Source: Telopea speciosissima
Lineage: Eukaryota; Streptophyta; Magnoliopsida; Proteales; Proteaceae
Direction of reading: 5' to 3'
Assembly (NCBI RefSeq): GCF_018873765.1
Contig: NC_057925.1
Span: 58,726,970 to 58,790,969 of the forward strand
Length of the DNA stretch: 64,000 nt
Shown here: piece after piece, positions 50,501 to 61,255 of the stretch
How positions within the stretch are numbered: position 1 is the stretch's first letter
Layout: the number at the start of each line of letters is the position of its first letter
The notes under the pieces: model-generated
Seen by the model: the letters and a program-made list of their open reading frames with translations, nothing else
The model's database searches: none
What the model was told of the DNA's origin: nothing
Position numbers and translations under genes: made by a program

Positions 50501-53500
50501 AATTAGAGTTGTATTCTAAGTAAGATTCCTACTTAGATTACAATTCATATCTCTGGTTTATAAAAAAAAGTACTGCCCACGATAGACAATCTATTCAGAG
50601 TCTATCGTGCTTCTGGAGATTCTCTGTTCTTCCTCTTCTTTCCTCATCTCTCTTCTCTTTTCTCTCTCTCTCTCTCTCTCACATCTTCAAGCTAGGTTAC
50701 TGTTGATTACCAGGTTATCTATTGTAACAACAATAATTAAAATTTTGATATTAAATACAAGAAAGGGTTGACACAAATCTAATGCTAACAATGTTACCAT
50801 TTAACCATCTAATTTGATCTTTGTTTTTCACTTATTTAGTCCATCTACATGTGTTCAGTAGCATAAATGCTGATCTATAACATCTTTATTCACATGGATA
50901 GATCTGCTAATTGGTGTAAAATGCATTCATACATCTTGGTTGTCAGTTTGTATGGCTATTATTACATGTTCACTTAGATTGCAGCATAAGATTTTAAGTA
51001 GGATTTTTTTACTGCGAGATGGGAAGGACTACTGTCTGTTTTAACTTCTAACTCTTTTGCTTCCCCCTTTTTGATAAACAATGACTTTTATTAGATGATT
51101 TGAGAACAACTAGAACCTGAATGTCAGGCCAAAAGCCCCCAAAACAGAGCAATGGCAAGAGTCAGAACTTTTAACTTGATTTCATCACCCTATATTTTAG
51201 TTTATAAGGAGTTTACAGGGATAAGCAACTTGAAAGTATGCATTGATGCCTCTTTAACTATTTCTGGAGATACCAAATATTCTCAAGTAGTGGGCGAGGC
51301 TTGGCGCAATGGTTAAGTTGCACTATTGCAACCTATTGGTTGCGGGTTCAAAACTTGAAAACAGCCTCTCCTGCGAAGCAGGGGGTAAGGCTGCGTACAT
51401 TTGCCCCTCCCAGGCCCTACAGTAGTGGGAGCCTCATGCACTGGGATGCTCTTCTATTTTTTTTACCAAATATTCTCAAGCTCTTCTGATTTTTCCAACA
51501 TCCACAATTTTGACAAAATATTGATTTAAAATTCTCTATCCTGTATATTTCCAATGTCACCATAATATGATTACTGACAGTTAAAAACTTCCAAGAAGAA
51601 ATGGCAAGAGGAAATTCTTCGCTAACAACCTTCAATGTAAAGAAGCAATAAGTACCCAAAAAACAGTTACTGAATGCAGAGATTTAGTAAAAAGGAGAAT
51701 AGTATTGCTCCAAAAATTGATATAACAGGTTATCTAAATATAAACTAAGAAAAATATAATATCAGGTGTGTAAGAAATTATCTTCAGGAAAAAAAAATTC
51801 AAAAGTATGCATAGAGGTGTAAACCCATTATCTACAGTAACTTTCTATACTTCTACTAGATTCAACACCATTAATTTGAATGATCCGAAAGCAAGAAGCA
51901 TTTGTTCATGTCAACCTCTCCAGCAATTTAAACATCATTCAGTACGTGTAGTGCTCAAACAACAAACAAACACCCAATGATATGCATCTACATGAAAAGG
52001 AGATTTCATTTTCTCCAAAAATTTGATGTATGGGACACCTTAGTCATTTTTATTTTCTACCTAAGCCACTACAATTTCCACAACAGATGTTGTGCCAGAC
52101 ACCTAGTCATATCGATGCAATGGTTATCTAGGTATCCCACCAATTGGTGCAACAAATCATTATCAGTTTTGCAAACTAACTGGGGAGGCAATTTATGGAA
52201 ATGGATTATAATGTCTACATACCGATTGCTGTGATAATTCCACTAAATAAAACTTGGCGGCGATGCTTTTTCATCAGATCCTTACCTCCATCATCACCAT
52301 TGTTCTAAAATCCTCAGAAATACCAAATTAAAACATCAGAAATTTAGTTGGCAATCACTAATTCCTAATGTGCCTACATAGTTAGAAAATAATAATAAGG
52401 TCATAAGGGATAAATGGTGGGACAAACCTTTTTACTTCTTACATCTGTACTTGGAGCAAGGGTTGGTTCAGGGATGAAATTTGCAACAACAGCAAAGAAT
52501 ATAACACCTGCAAAGAACTGCATGACCACATGAACTTAAACCGAAGTAATAAAAGAAATATGAATAAGTCATGCCCCAGCTGTAAACCATTTAATTAGCA
52601 ATACCCTGAAAGCTTATCTTACCCAAAGATTTCCTTTCAAGAAGCCAATGGAGTTCAAAGCATTATGTGCCAAGTCAAAGAAAGAAATACTCAGCATAAG
52701 ACCAGCAGCAAAACCCTGCATGCAGAAATTGTTGGTATTCAGATGATTAGGTAAGTTACTTAGAGATGTACATTTGTATGGTGTTAGACTCCACATGAAC
52801 CCATTGGTGTATTCGGATGTTTAGGTAATTTACTTGGAGATGTACATCTGGATGAAGTTAGACTTCCACAGGAAGCCGGTACACCCTGCAGTTATGGTGA
52901 TGATACTGATGCTATGATGGTGACGATGATGACACGTCACGACAATGATAACAATGGCGAAATAATGATGACGATAAGATTGACAATGAAGGTAATTGAG
53001 ATGTTGCTGATGAAAATGATGAGAAAAATGATAGGGAAAGAAACGTGATCTGTGATAATACTTTTTAAAATAGATATTTGACTAAAATCAAATGCATTTA
53101 TAGAAACACCAGACACATATATCTGTTGAAGTAGAAGAAAGCTCATTTACTGTTGCAGCTTCGCTAGACAGCCTGTGAAGGATCTCACCTCATGGGAAAA
53201 AATAATTTACCATGTATTTCCATGAGTATCTATAAGAGTGCCTATCTAACATTACCCCACGTTAATAAGTAACTGGCATTCTAGATAAACAGATAGCATA
53301 TGTTTTACTATAGTGGAGTGATTAAGACCAAAGCATCACCTGTAAAAGACCAAGCATCTTCAGATTGGGGGTTGGGTTAAGAATTACAACGAGTGCACCT
53401 GTTCCACAAGTCGACACTCACAATCAGATGACGTAACTACTGAAGGAAATTTGTGATTAATTTCAGGCAACTGTAGCAGCCATAATGCATGAACAAAAAA

Positions 53501-55563
53501 TTATCCCACAAGACACCACCCTTTTCAATAAAGAAGCACAATAAGGAAACAACGATGTCCTCCTAGGGCATTTGGGACATTGGGATTGATACGGCACATT
53601 GTATATAAATACGTATGAACCCTGTAAGAAATTTTAATTTGGAATGTTTTATTTTGATACATTAAGAATACAATCTTCGAAGTAGGATCTCGTCCATCCT
53701 CCCACTGACAAAGGGAAAACGGAAGTGTGCAGATGCACCTCCTGCAAAGAAAACTACAGGTTGATTGTAAATCAGCTCGACCGCAGGCTGATTATAAATC
53801 AGCTAGGGCGCTCATGGGGTTTATTCTTTTCTGGGGCCATCTGCAAAACCCAACCAATGCAAGGGGTTTGGCCCTAGGCTCCATCTCGATCCTGTCATAG
53901 ACTGTCCTCCTTAGGGGCACTTCCCAACAAACTCGTGGGGCATGACATTTGAGAATATGGAAGGGTGATGGAAAGATCACTAAACAAAGTCCTTGAGGTG
54001 GAGTAGGATCAAACAGGTACCAGTAAAATAAAGTATAACAGGACTCATACACGGTGCTGACAAGAGTAGGATAATTTTCAACTTAGGACAGCACAAATTC
54101 CAAAGTTCTGCACATTGAACATCCCAGGTGTCAAAGAAACAATCACAGAGTAGTTCTTGAGTTTGATTGAAAAACCTAGTGCCTCCATTTCTCCCTGTTC
54201 TCTTCATAATTTTCATAAAACTTGTCAAAACAAGAAATAAGAAGAAAATAATGAGTATTTATACATCAAATAGTAATTAGAAAAATGAAAAACAAATTAT
54301 TGAACACAAAAAGATGATTGCTGAAATAGTAATTTGAGACAACCTAACGAAAATTTACTCCTTTTTTTTTCTAATTCGAGAGTATGGAAGAGTGATGGAA
54401 AGATATGGAGTAATGGAAGTCAATAGATGATTAATGAGAGGCGTCACCAATAACCAATAAACAAAGCTTATTTTGGAGCACCCTTTCCTTAAGATCCAGG
54501 AGAAGTTTTGTACCCGGCCAATAGGATGGAAGTTAATCACCCTTTGCCAGCTCAGCAATCAAGAGAGAGAGAGAGAGATAGAGACGGCCATCGATCACGA
54601 CTAAACAAAGTCCTTGAGGTGGAGTAGGATCAAATAGGTACACGTAAGATACAGTATAATAGGACCGATACAAGGTGCAGACAAGATTAGGATAATTTTC
54701 AACTTAGGACAGCACAAATTCCAAAGTTTCACATTGAACATCCCAGGTGTCAAAGAAACAATCACTGGGTAGTTCTTGTGTTTGATTCAAAAACCTTAGT
54801 GGTATCACAAACCCTCAGTTCATCTAAAGGCACCTTTGAGACAAGAAAAAAGGATCATACTACCCGAGTTCGCATATATGTTTAATTCATCACCTTACAA
54901 AATTACATTATTTCTTATTTCTTTTCTTATAACAAGTGAAAAACACGGGTTACCGTTGGAAGCAAATCATTGAACGAGAGAGTACCAAATGGAGTAAATG
55001 AGAGAGAAACTTCCCAACAATATCACAAATGATCTTGCACTCACAAAAAATAAATAAGTGAAGGCAAAAGTACCAAAGAGAACTAGAATATTAGAACCAG
55101 AAACTGCATATACAACAAACAAATTAAGATTACTCGTACATGATAAATGGCCCTGTTCCTCACAATAATTGAACTAAAATAATATTTCAGAGAAAGAGCA
55201 CCTGGAAGCTAATTCTTGCGAGTTCATAAGAATCAGAAACGAACAGCAAGCAAACCAACCGTTAAACCATCAAAGAATCAATTGGGGGGAAAAACGTAAT
55301 CAAGCAGCACTGCTGACTACCCATAGAAAGAGAATACGAGGAAGAAGAAATTAAATTAAAAAATAAAAAATAATACCCAATTATCCAATATCGTCAAGAC
55401 AACCACAAACAAGAAACAAATGAAATTTCGAATTATCTAAATATCAGCAAAAACAGCAAATTTATTTAAATAAACGCAGAAAACATTGGCTTCTCATACC
55501 TATCGACGTGCTCAATCCGCCGACAAGAGAAAGAGCGAGAGCGACCAAAACCTGAGAATCCAT
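41578..55563 (-). CDS. ZTP29: Zinc transporter ZTP29 (ZIP family, GufA-like)
   Basis: This is a ZIP-family membrane transporter that moves Zn2+ into the cytosol; Arabidopsis ZTP29 is an ER protein linked to salt stress. Twelve coding exons were rebuilt in transcript order: 55563-55500, 53398-53340, 52715-52623, 52517-52428, 52304-52223, 52452 is not used, then 48452-48397, 47524-47468, 43943-43903, 43359-43292, 42541-42485, 42378-42261 and 41623-41578. All introns are GT-AG and phases agree, giving 276 residues, as in Arabidopsis ZTP29. Metal-site motifs are intact: HNFPEG at 134-139, HNIPEG at 163-168 and LTLHEML around 230-236. GFAAGLMLSISFFDLAHNA and WQAFKLATLSGFAEPLGV are strongly family-specific. 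The cytosolic loop (RSKKNNGDDGGKDLMKKHRR) is short and charged rather than His-rich. Introns are inflated by several insertions. Confidence 0.94.
41740..41951. mobile_element. Insertion with 17-bp direct repeats and a 43-bp perfect hairpin
   Basis: The 17-mer AGGTATAATATAAAAAT occurs at 41723-41739 and 41952-41968, flanking a 212-bp insert. In its right half the insert has a perfect inverted repeat, 41853-41895 against 41902-41944, with a 6-base loop (TAACCG). A T-run before the left arm and an A-run after the right arm extend the pairing past one mismatch. The target duplication length and the A-rich end fit retroposition, but there is no tRNA-like head. It lies in the last intron of ZTP29. 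Confidence 0.75.
44482..45218 (+). repeat. Left LTR of the TRIM-like unit
   Basis: This copy matches 45385-46041 over most of its length with many small differences, and includes the shared block TTGAATCTGATTTTAGAAAC and the repeated word GGTGATTC. It ends just before the primer-binding site. Confidence 0.75.
45385..46041 (+). repeat. Right LTR of the TRIM-like unit
   Basis: This is the downstream copy, about 80 bp shorter than its partner. It contains the same blocks in the same order. Confidence 0.75.
50404..50729 (+). mobile_element. Solo LTR, 326 bp
   Basis: The unit starts TGTTAAAG and ends TTGTAACA, so TGTTA and TAACA form the usual short inverted LTR ends. It is flanked by ACGAT (50399-50403) and ACAAT (50730-50734), 5-bp target duplications differing at one base. 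A TATA-like stretch (GGTTTATAAAAAAAAG) lies near the middle and a CT tract follows it. No internal region or second LTR is present, as expected after LTR-LTR recombination. The orientation comes from the TATA-like box. Confidence 0.7.
51288..51463 (+). mobile_element. tRNA-derived SINE (Au-like) with 17-bp target duplications
   Basis: The body carries RNA polymerase III promoter parts: an A box, TGGCGCAATGG (51302-51312), and a B box, GGTTCAAAACT (51345-51355). It continues with GGGTAAGGCTGCGTACA, a block shared with the plant Au SINE family, and ends in a short T-run. The 17-mer TACCAAATATTCTCAAG flanks it at 51271-51287 and 51464-51480 without mismatch, implying a fairly young insertion. 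It sits in ZTP29 intron 5, antisense to the gene. Confidence 0.9.
53978..54187. repeat. Direct duplication, copy 1 (about 210 bp)
   Basis: The sequence from ACTAAACAAAGTCCTTGAGG through AGTTTGATTGAAAAACCTAG recurs at 54600-54808 at an estimated 85-90% identity. Shared blocks include GGATAATTTTCAACTTAGGA and CATCCCAGGTGTCAAAGAAA. The nature of the unit is unknown. Confidence 0.85.
54600..54808. repeat. Direct duplication, copy 2 (about 210 bp)
   Basis: This is the second copy of the block at 53978-54187. The short lead-in GAGTATGGAAGAGTGATGGA near 54380 matches the lead-in of copy 1 near 53955. About 195 bp have therefore been inserted in copy 2, or lost from copy 1, after duplication. Confidence 0.85.
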
Positions 55564-57417
55564 TAGGATTTTCTCTCGAAACGACAGTCAGTGATCACCG
55601 AACAAATCCTGCGAAAAGGATTCAATAAGGGTTCTAAGAGAACGGCGAGACAGTGAAGAAGAGGAAGATTGGTCGATTGAGCGGTACGATGAAGACAATG
55701 ACGAAGCAAAAACAAGACTGAGAGAGTAAAAGTTGCCACTCTACAGGCCTTTCAAGTTTCAATCGAATGAAATGTCGCCATTTAAAACATCTGATTTGAT
55801 ATCAATCAAACGTTTACTGTGTAGACTTCAGAATCTTTAGATTGTTTTGAAGGAGAGAATCAGTACTCGAGAGGAAAGAGATAGTTTGATGGTCATCCTC
55901 AAGTTTTGTCTCCCCCTCCAAGTCCCCATTTGTTTATCTGGAGAAAGATTCCATCACGTCACCCCGAACGAGATTCCATTTTATTATATATTTTGTTAAT
56001 AGTATTCATCCAATGGCTGGGTCGGCTGCATGCGCGCCGGCACTCATCCTAGCCCGCATGCAACCAGTTCAGCTGTTGGAAGCTCACTGGGCAATCCTTG
56101 GGCAATGGACTCGCTGGAGAGGATCCCGAATCCTCAAACCGATAATTTTCATAAAATCAAATGAATATCAAACTTTCGATTTTATTCAGTTCTTATCCGA
56201 ATTTTTATTTTTTTAAAACAGGAACTATTCATTTAAACTTGTTGGCTATCACATGGCTTCAAAGTGGAAGGAACGTTTACACCTGTTGTTTTTGTTGTCC
56301 ATGTCAATGAGTAGATGGTTGCAATTGAAGGCAAGGGCCAGATGAACAAAAACGCATGCCTCCAGAAATGATTCTCTCCAGTATAAATTACATAAGGTTC
56401 GATCGAGTTTTATTCTGATATTAGCAATCCTATATGTTTATTGTTCCAAGTATAAAATGGGCCATTGGAGCCAAGATCAAGTAGCAGGTAGGATTCAATC
56501 ATGTTGGTTGAACCAGTACGTTTATTGCTTCAGCTATAAACCGAGCCATTAGAACCAAAGTCAAACAACTGCCAAGATTCAATCATGTTGCAGAATAGGT
56601 GAATATCTTTGATAACCTTTTCATTTGGTTCATCTATAGTGTCGTATATTTGGTTTAAGTGGAAATAACCTTTTGAAACAATTAAAGTTGAGAACGGAAT
56701 TATAGCCTCGTGAAAATAGAGCCTCACAATATCAAATCTAACATTTTTTTACATAACTAAACAAGAAACTCATATCTTATCCAAAAACAAAACAAAAAAA
56801 AAAAAAAACAAAACTCATAATGGGTAAATTCACACAATCCAACAAAGACATATGATTGTAGAGTTTAATATGTTTAGATTGGGTTGGGTTTATAAGATTT
56901 ATATTTTATTTGATCGGGGTTCAAACCAACATTATTTATGCTAAAACTGCATCGAATAAAATTTCGTTTTTCAAAGTTGAACCTAATATTTTCGGTTCGA
57001 TTTTAAACGGTCAGTTTCAATTCTGTTTTTCGGTTCTAGTTCTATATTGACACTCTTACGTTCATGCACCCAATTGTATTCTCATTGGTAATCATTCTTT
57101 CAATACCTTGTTTTGCCACTTGGTAAACTCAGATTGTATTTTTTTTTTTTTGGTAAAGAAACTCAGATTGTATTGAAGCTCATGACAAATGGACATGTTA
57201 CATCTAAAAATTCCTTTCACTCATATTTGATGGTGTTTGCTTACTTTGTCTATTCTTGAGAAGCTTTTGAATCTTCTAAGGGGAAAGATCGGCATATTAG
57301 ACCACATAGTGCCCAATCACAGGATAATTTCTACCATCCAAGTGGCATGAATGATCAATCACAAGTAACTGTGATCCATATCGTTCGGGCAATTGTACAA
57401 CGCAATTCCGTCTTATC
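55564..57417. other. Upstream region of ZTP29 and spacer
   Basis: The first few hundred bases should contain the ZTP29 promoter and 5' UTR (minus strand). A hAT-like end, ATTGACACTCTTA, occurs near 57046-57058, but a left partner was not found. A poly-T stretch near 57138-57152 may be a retroposon tail. No gene is recognised. Confidence 0.45.
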
Positions 57418-58075
57418 TCAACTAAATGGGGTCATCAAACGTTGATTCTTTTTCTCCAATAAACACCATCCAAAGTTACTAGTTCCAAACCATGCATGTT
57501 TCCTCAACACTTCTACAATAGTCATTTTAGGTTTACCCTTTTGCTTTTTAGTTACATCAATCTGAATCAAATCATCCAAAAGCCCAGTTGCATATGTTTG
57601 TGCCACCTCAAACGATTTTCTCACAACTTATCATGTATTAGAGCTACTCCTAAATTATCTATAATATCCATTCATTCATTGTTTTATCTTCTCTAGTTTT
57701 ACCCATCAATCTCAACGCTCTCATTTCAACTACACTGAATTTGTTTACATATTGTTTATTTTACAGCTTAACATTCAACTCCATATATCATTACTAGTCG
57801 TATAACTATCCTAAAATATTTTTCTGAGTATAAAGCGAATACGTCAATCATACAACACTCCAAACACACCCCTCCACTTTATCCACTCTATTTTATTTCT
57901 TTATATAACATCATCCTCTATTCGTCTTATTGGTGGTAATCTACGTATCATTACTAATCGTATAACTATCCTAAAAAAAATTTCTAAATATAAAACGAAT
58001 ACGTCAATCATACAACACTCCAAACACACTCCTCCACTCTATCTACTCTGTTCTATTTCTTTATGCAACATCTTC
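57418..58075 (-). pseudogene. LINE reverse-transcriptase C-terminal relic
   Basis: Minus-strand translation gives pieces typical of the end of plant LINE-type polymerases: EMRALRLMGKTREDKTMNEW, DKL with ENRLRW, and IQIDVTKKQKGKPKMTIVEV. They appear in the expected order but are spread over frames with several stops. The relic's upstream half includes a tandem duplication (see 57795-58075). It is non-functional, and its ends are uncertain. Confidence 0.65.
57795..58075. repeat. Imperfect tandem duplication within the LINE relic
   Basis: CGTATAACTATCCTAAAA followed by AATACGTCAATCATACAACA and CTCCAAACACAC occurs at about 57799 and again at about 57959, a period of roughly 160 bp. Divergence between the copies is moderate, indicating duplication after the LINE inserted. 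Confidence 0.75.
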
Positions 58076-58657
58076 CCTTTCAGAGTTTTAGTCCTATTAT
58101 TACTAAAATTACACACCATATACTATGTTTTTATTTTATTTATCTCAAAACCTTTTTTATTTCAAGGTTCAATCAATTGTGTCATTTTCAATTTGATTCA
58201 ACTTTTTGGGGGGTTACTACATTATATTTAATTGCATGTATTAAAGAAGAAACGAATTATTTGTTCTACTATGTTGACATTATTGTGTAGTAATTGTTGA
58301 TTGATGCAAAAATGGGCAAATGTCCCAATGATCACAAAAATGTCCAAGTTAAATCAAATTGAATCATATTAGTTCTTGTCATTATTATCGATTTCTACCT
58401 TATTTTTAGAACATATCAAATTATATGACCCACTTAACTTGTTTTTTTTTTTTTTGGGTAAGAATCCACTTAACTTGTTTTTTTTTTGGTAGAACACTTA
58501 TGTTAGCATACAATAATCAATTACTACTTAAAATACCAATTTAAAGGTCTATAGCAATCAGATTCCACCTGCAAACATTCAAACAATTCTATTGTTTTGT
58601 TTTTCCCTATATAGTGGCATAAAAAAGGAAATAAAAAAACAAAATCAATACCTAAAC

Positions 58658-58915
58658 TAGGGATGTAATCGGATAGGATTCGGCTCGGGTAGTACTATAT
58701 CCGCAACCGCATCTGATTAGCTTTCGGACGGATTCGGATAGTGCTAAACGGATACGGATCGGATATTTTATCCGTTTACATATAAATATAACTTTTCGGA
58801 TAGCTATAGCATATCCGTATCCACATCCGTTTAGCTTTCGGACGGATTCGGATAGTGCTAAACGGATACGGACACGAATACGAAAACGGATTTCGGCGAT
58901 TCATTTACACCCCTA
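58658..58915. mobile_element. hAT-type MITE, 258 bp, with perfect 8-bp target duplication
   Basis: The ends are TAGGGATGTAA and, inverted, TTACACCCCTA. ACCTAAAC flanks the unit at 58650-58657 and 58916-58923 without mismatch, the 8-bp duplication expected of hAT elements. The inside contains two copies, 114 bp apart, of AGCTTTCGGACGGATTCGGA followed by TAGTGCTAAACGGATACGGA. There is no coding capacity. Confidence 0.85.
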
Positions 58916-58923
58916 ACCTAAAC

Positions 58924-59853
58924 CCACTAATCAGTCAACCACTAGTGTACGTGTCTTCTCTAGATGATTTTCTTAATTTAAAAACAGGTTTTTTATAAAT
59001 TTGTCTCCCAAATTGTATTTCATTTGTTAATTAACTCCTATCTTCTCCTATGTTGCTCAATACCAAATCTTTTCATGGTAAAGTTAGTATAGGAGAAATA
59101 CAGTACTTGATGTGAACATAATTGCATAAGATCATTGAAGGAAAAGATAACATCGAAAGGGTAAACTTTCCTAAATTGCCATGTGGTATATCGGATGGAT
59201 CCTGAATTTTGTGGATAGTTAGATCCTAAGATTTTCTTTTCATTTGTAAAATTTCAGTTCAAATGAAGTTTGCTAAATAACAAATTTGAGATTAGCAGAA
59301 CATTTATGATCATGAAATAGTGCACAATAATGCTTGGAGTACTGTAAGCATACATGTACATGCATGGGATGCATGCTGAATTTGACTCTAAAATTTGATA
59401 CGTGATCAATTCAGACCAAGTAATACATATTTAACGATCGTATTTGCCACACCATCATTCGACATGGATAATGAAGATGGGCCAATTTGGTAAGCTTTCC
59501 AAAGCAAGGCCATTCAAATGAGATTTCCTCCGTATTAATATATCTATCTATATACAATTTTACTTTATTAAATTGTGCCTTAAAATTATATATCTTAAAG
59601 TAAAATATACACCAACAATGACAAAATACAATGATATGGAGTATAATACAAAAAGATACTGCAGAACCGGAGGTTGGACCGGATTCATTAAAAATTTCAA
59701 CCGAAGGTGACGGCAATGGGAGCTTGGGGTTGCTCTGCTATCATGATTTGGACTTTCTGAGTTTTGATTACTTCTTGCGAAGTATCGAAAAAGAGTAGCG
59801 CCAATTCAAGTTCATATTTGCATCCCAGTCCATCCAAGTGAAGCAAACTTCAC
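58924..59853. other. Spacer and promoter of the CHORD-like gene
   Basis: AT-rich, with no gene recognised. The final 150 bases probably hold the 5' leader of the gene that starts at 59854. Confidence 0.4.
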
Positions 59854-61255
59854 ATGGCTTTGGCTTTGGCTTTGGGTTATGGTCTTCCTCAAAACCTTAT
59901 TTTGAAGAAATCAAATGCTTTGATTGCTTTCCAGCTGAAGTCTTCGCTCTCTAACCAAGTGAAGCTAATACCTGTACAGAAGAGATGCCTTAGGTGCAAC
60001 ACCCTTCACCAAGATAAGGATAATTCTCCCCTTGCCTGCTCTTTCCACGGCCACATCAATGGTATGGATTACACTTCACTACTTGCGTGCTATGTGCTTG
60101 ATGTTTTTCCTCTAAAGAACACATTTTTTTGTGTGTGGGGGGGGGGGTTGTTTGGGGTGTTTTTCTTCAATCTACAAGACATTATAGAACTTATGTTTCC
60201 TACGCTTACAAAACCCGGAAGTAGCCTGGCCATGTTGAATCATGTATGTTGAGATTGGCGGCCAAAATGAAACGGGTCCATAAATTTTCTGTCGTTTATG
60301 TGTGTATTTTGAAATCTTGGTCCGTTCTGAGTATCTGTTAACTTCAAGATTTAACCCATTGAGAACCATTGGAGCCGGAAAGAGTGGTTGTGAGGGATGG
60401 AGAAATCTTTGTCTAATTGTCTAGCTGATAGCTAAGAGCAATGGGTCCATAAAATTTCTGTATCTTCTGTTTGAATTTCGTAATCTGGCTATGTTCTGAT
60501 ATATACGTAATTATCAAACATTCGTACCATACTTGCAGGATAGAATGGTTGTAATCAGGGGAATGGGAAACAAATTTTTTGATTGCTCTGCAGACTTCTA
60601 AGACAAAACTCATATTTGTCATGCTTTGATTATGAATTGGATATGTCGCAATAACTACAAGATTTATTCAACATTGAGAACCATGGTAGACTAAAGAACG
60701 GTCATAAACAAGGGAATGTAGATGCCTTTGTCTAACTGCTGTGTTGACTCCTAATGCAGTTTATGTTTTCCATGCTTATTTCAATAACTACAAGATTTAC
60801 CCAACATTGAAAACCATGATAGCATGACAGAATGGATTAGAAAGCAAGGGAAAGTGAAAGCCTTTGTCTAATTGATGTGCTGTCTGCTAGAGATATGGGC
60901 TTAGCTGAACCTGGCTTTGATTTATGGGGAGGGCATAGGTTATGAGCCAACCAGAATTGCTCCCAGAATGTCTGCATCAGATTCTAACATCCTTATGAAA
61001 TTTTAACTTCATTATATGATTTTAGGAGAGAAGGGGTTGTTCTCGCTGGCCCCACCACACCAAGGGATCGACGGCGAGTGGAGTGATCGTAGTGGAGTGA
61101 TTGTTTACAAATGGAATGACAAGGGGAACAGACCAAACACTGGTAGTGCAAATTGGAAGAAGAGGTGGAGCTGTTGTTCTGAGTATGATGAGAATGCAGC
61201 CCCTTGTCGACGAGGATGGCATGTGTCCTATGATGATGGGTTCACCCTTTACTAG
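59854..61255 (+). CDS. Conserved plant protein with split CHORD-like Cys/His pattern
   Basis: I cannot name this protein. Exons 59854-60061 and 61026-61255 join in phase 1 and give 145 residues. The first 44 residues lack acidic residues and are rich in Ala, Leu, Ser and Lys, like a plastid transit peptide. Next comes a Cys/His block, C45-x2-C48-x13-C62-x2-H65. A conserved-looking middle follows, HQGIDGEWSDRSGVIVYKWN, and the C-terminus is KKRWSCCSEYDENAAPCRRG with WHVSYDDGFTLY. The spacing C..C, C-x2-H, then W-S-C-C-x9-C-x4-H resembles the CHORD zinc-binding domain, but with about 50 extra residues between its halves. Zinc binding and plastid targeting are inferences. The intron contains diverged tandem repeats. 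Confidence 0.82.
60062..61025 (+). repeat. Intron made largely of diverged tandem repeats
   Basis: Blocks of roughly 130-165 bp recur about four times. Each carries some of the same words: AACTACAAGATTTA, ACATTGAGAACCAT and CCTTTGTCTAA at about 60652, 60786 and, more diverged, 60340. The words ATGGGTCCATAAA and TTTTCTGT occur near 60270 and 60438. The order of words is kept while identity is moderate, so the array is old. Confidence 0.6.

Larger units (their letters stand above)
48453..52222 (-). other. ZTP29 intron 5, hosting a solo LTR and a SINE
   Basis: The 3.8-kb intron between exons 5 and 6 holds the solo LTR at 50404-50729 and the SINE at 51288-51463. It also has T/G-runs near 49124-49150 and 49433-49457. 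A possible LINE tail, antisense, lies near 51070-51095 (TTTTGATAAACAATGACTTT). No gene is recognised. Confidence 0.65.
53399..55499 (-). other. ZTP29 intron 1, containing a diverged direct duplication
   Basis: The 2.1-kb first intron has a duplicated block of about 210 bp, listed separately, and a GA tract near 54561-54578. No gene is recognised in it. Confidence 0.65.

Noticed and set aside
51288-51463. Possible tRNA gene because of A and B boxes
   Set aside because: There is no cloverleaf or anticodon arm, and the tail and target duplications identify it as a SINE.
60062-61025. CRISPR-like array
   Set aside because: Units are long, diverged and contiguous without unique spacers, and lie in a plant intron.
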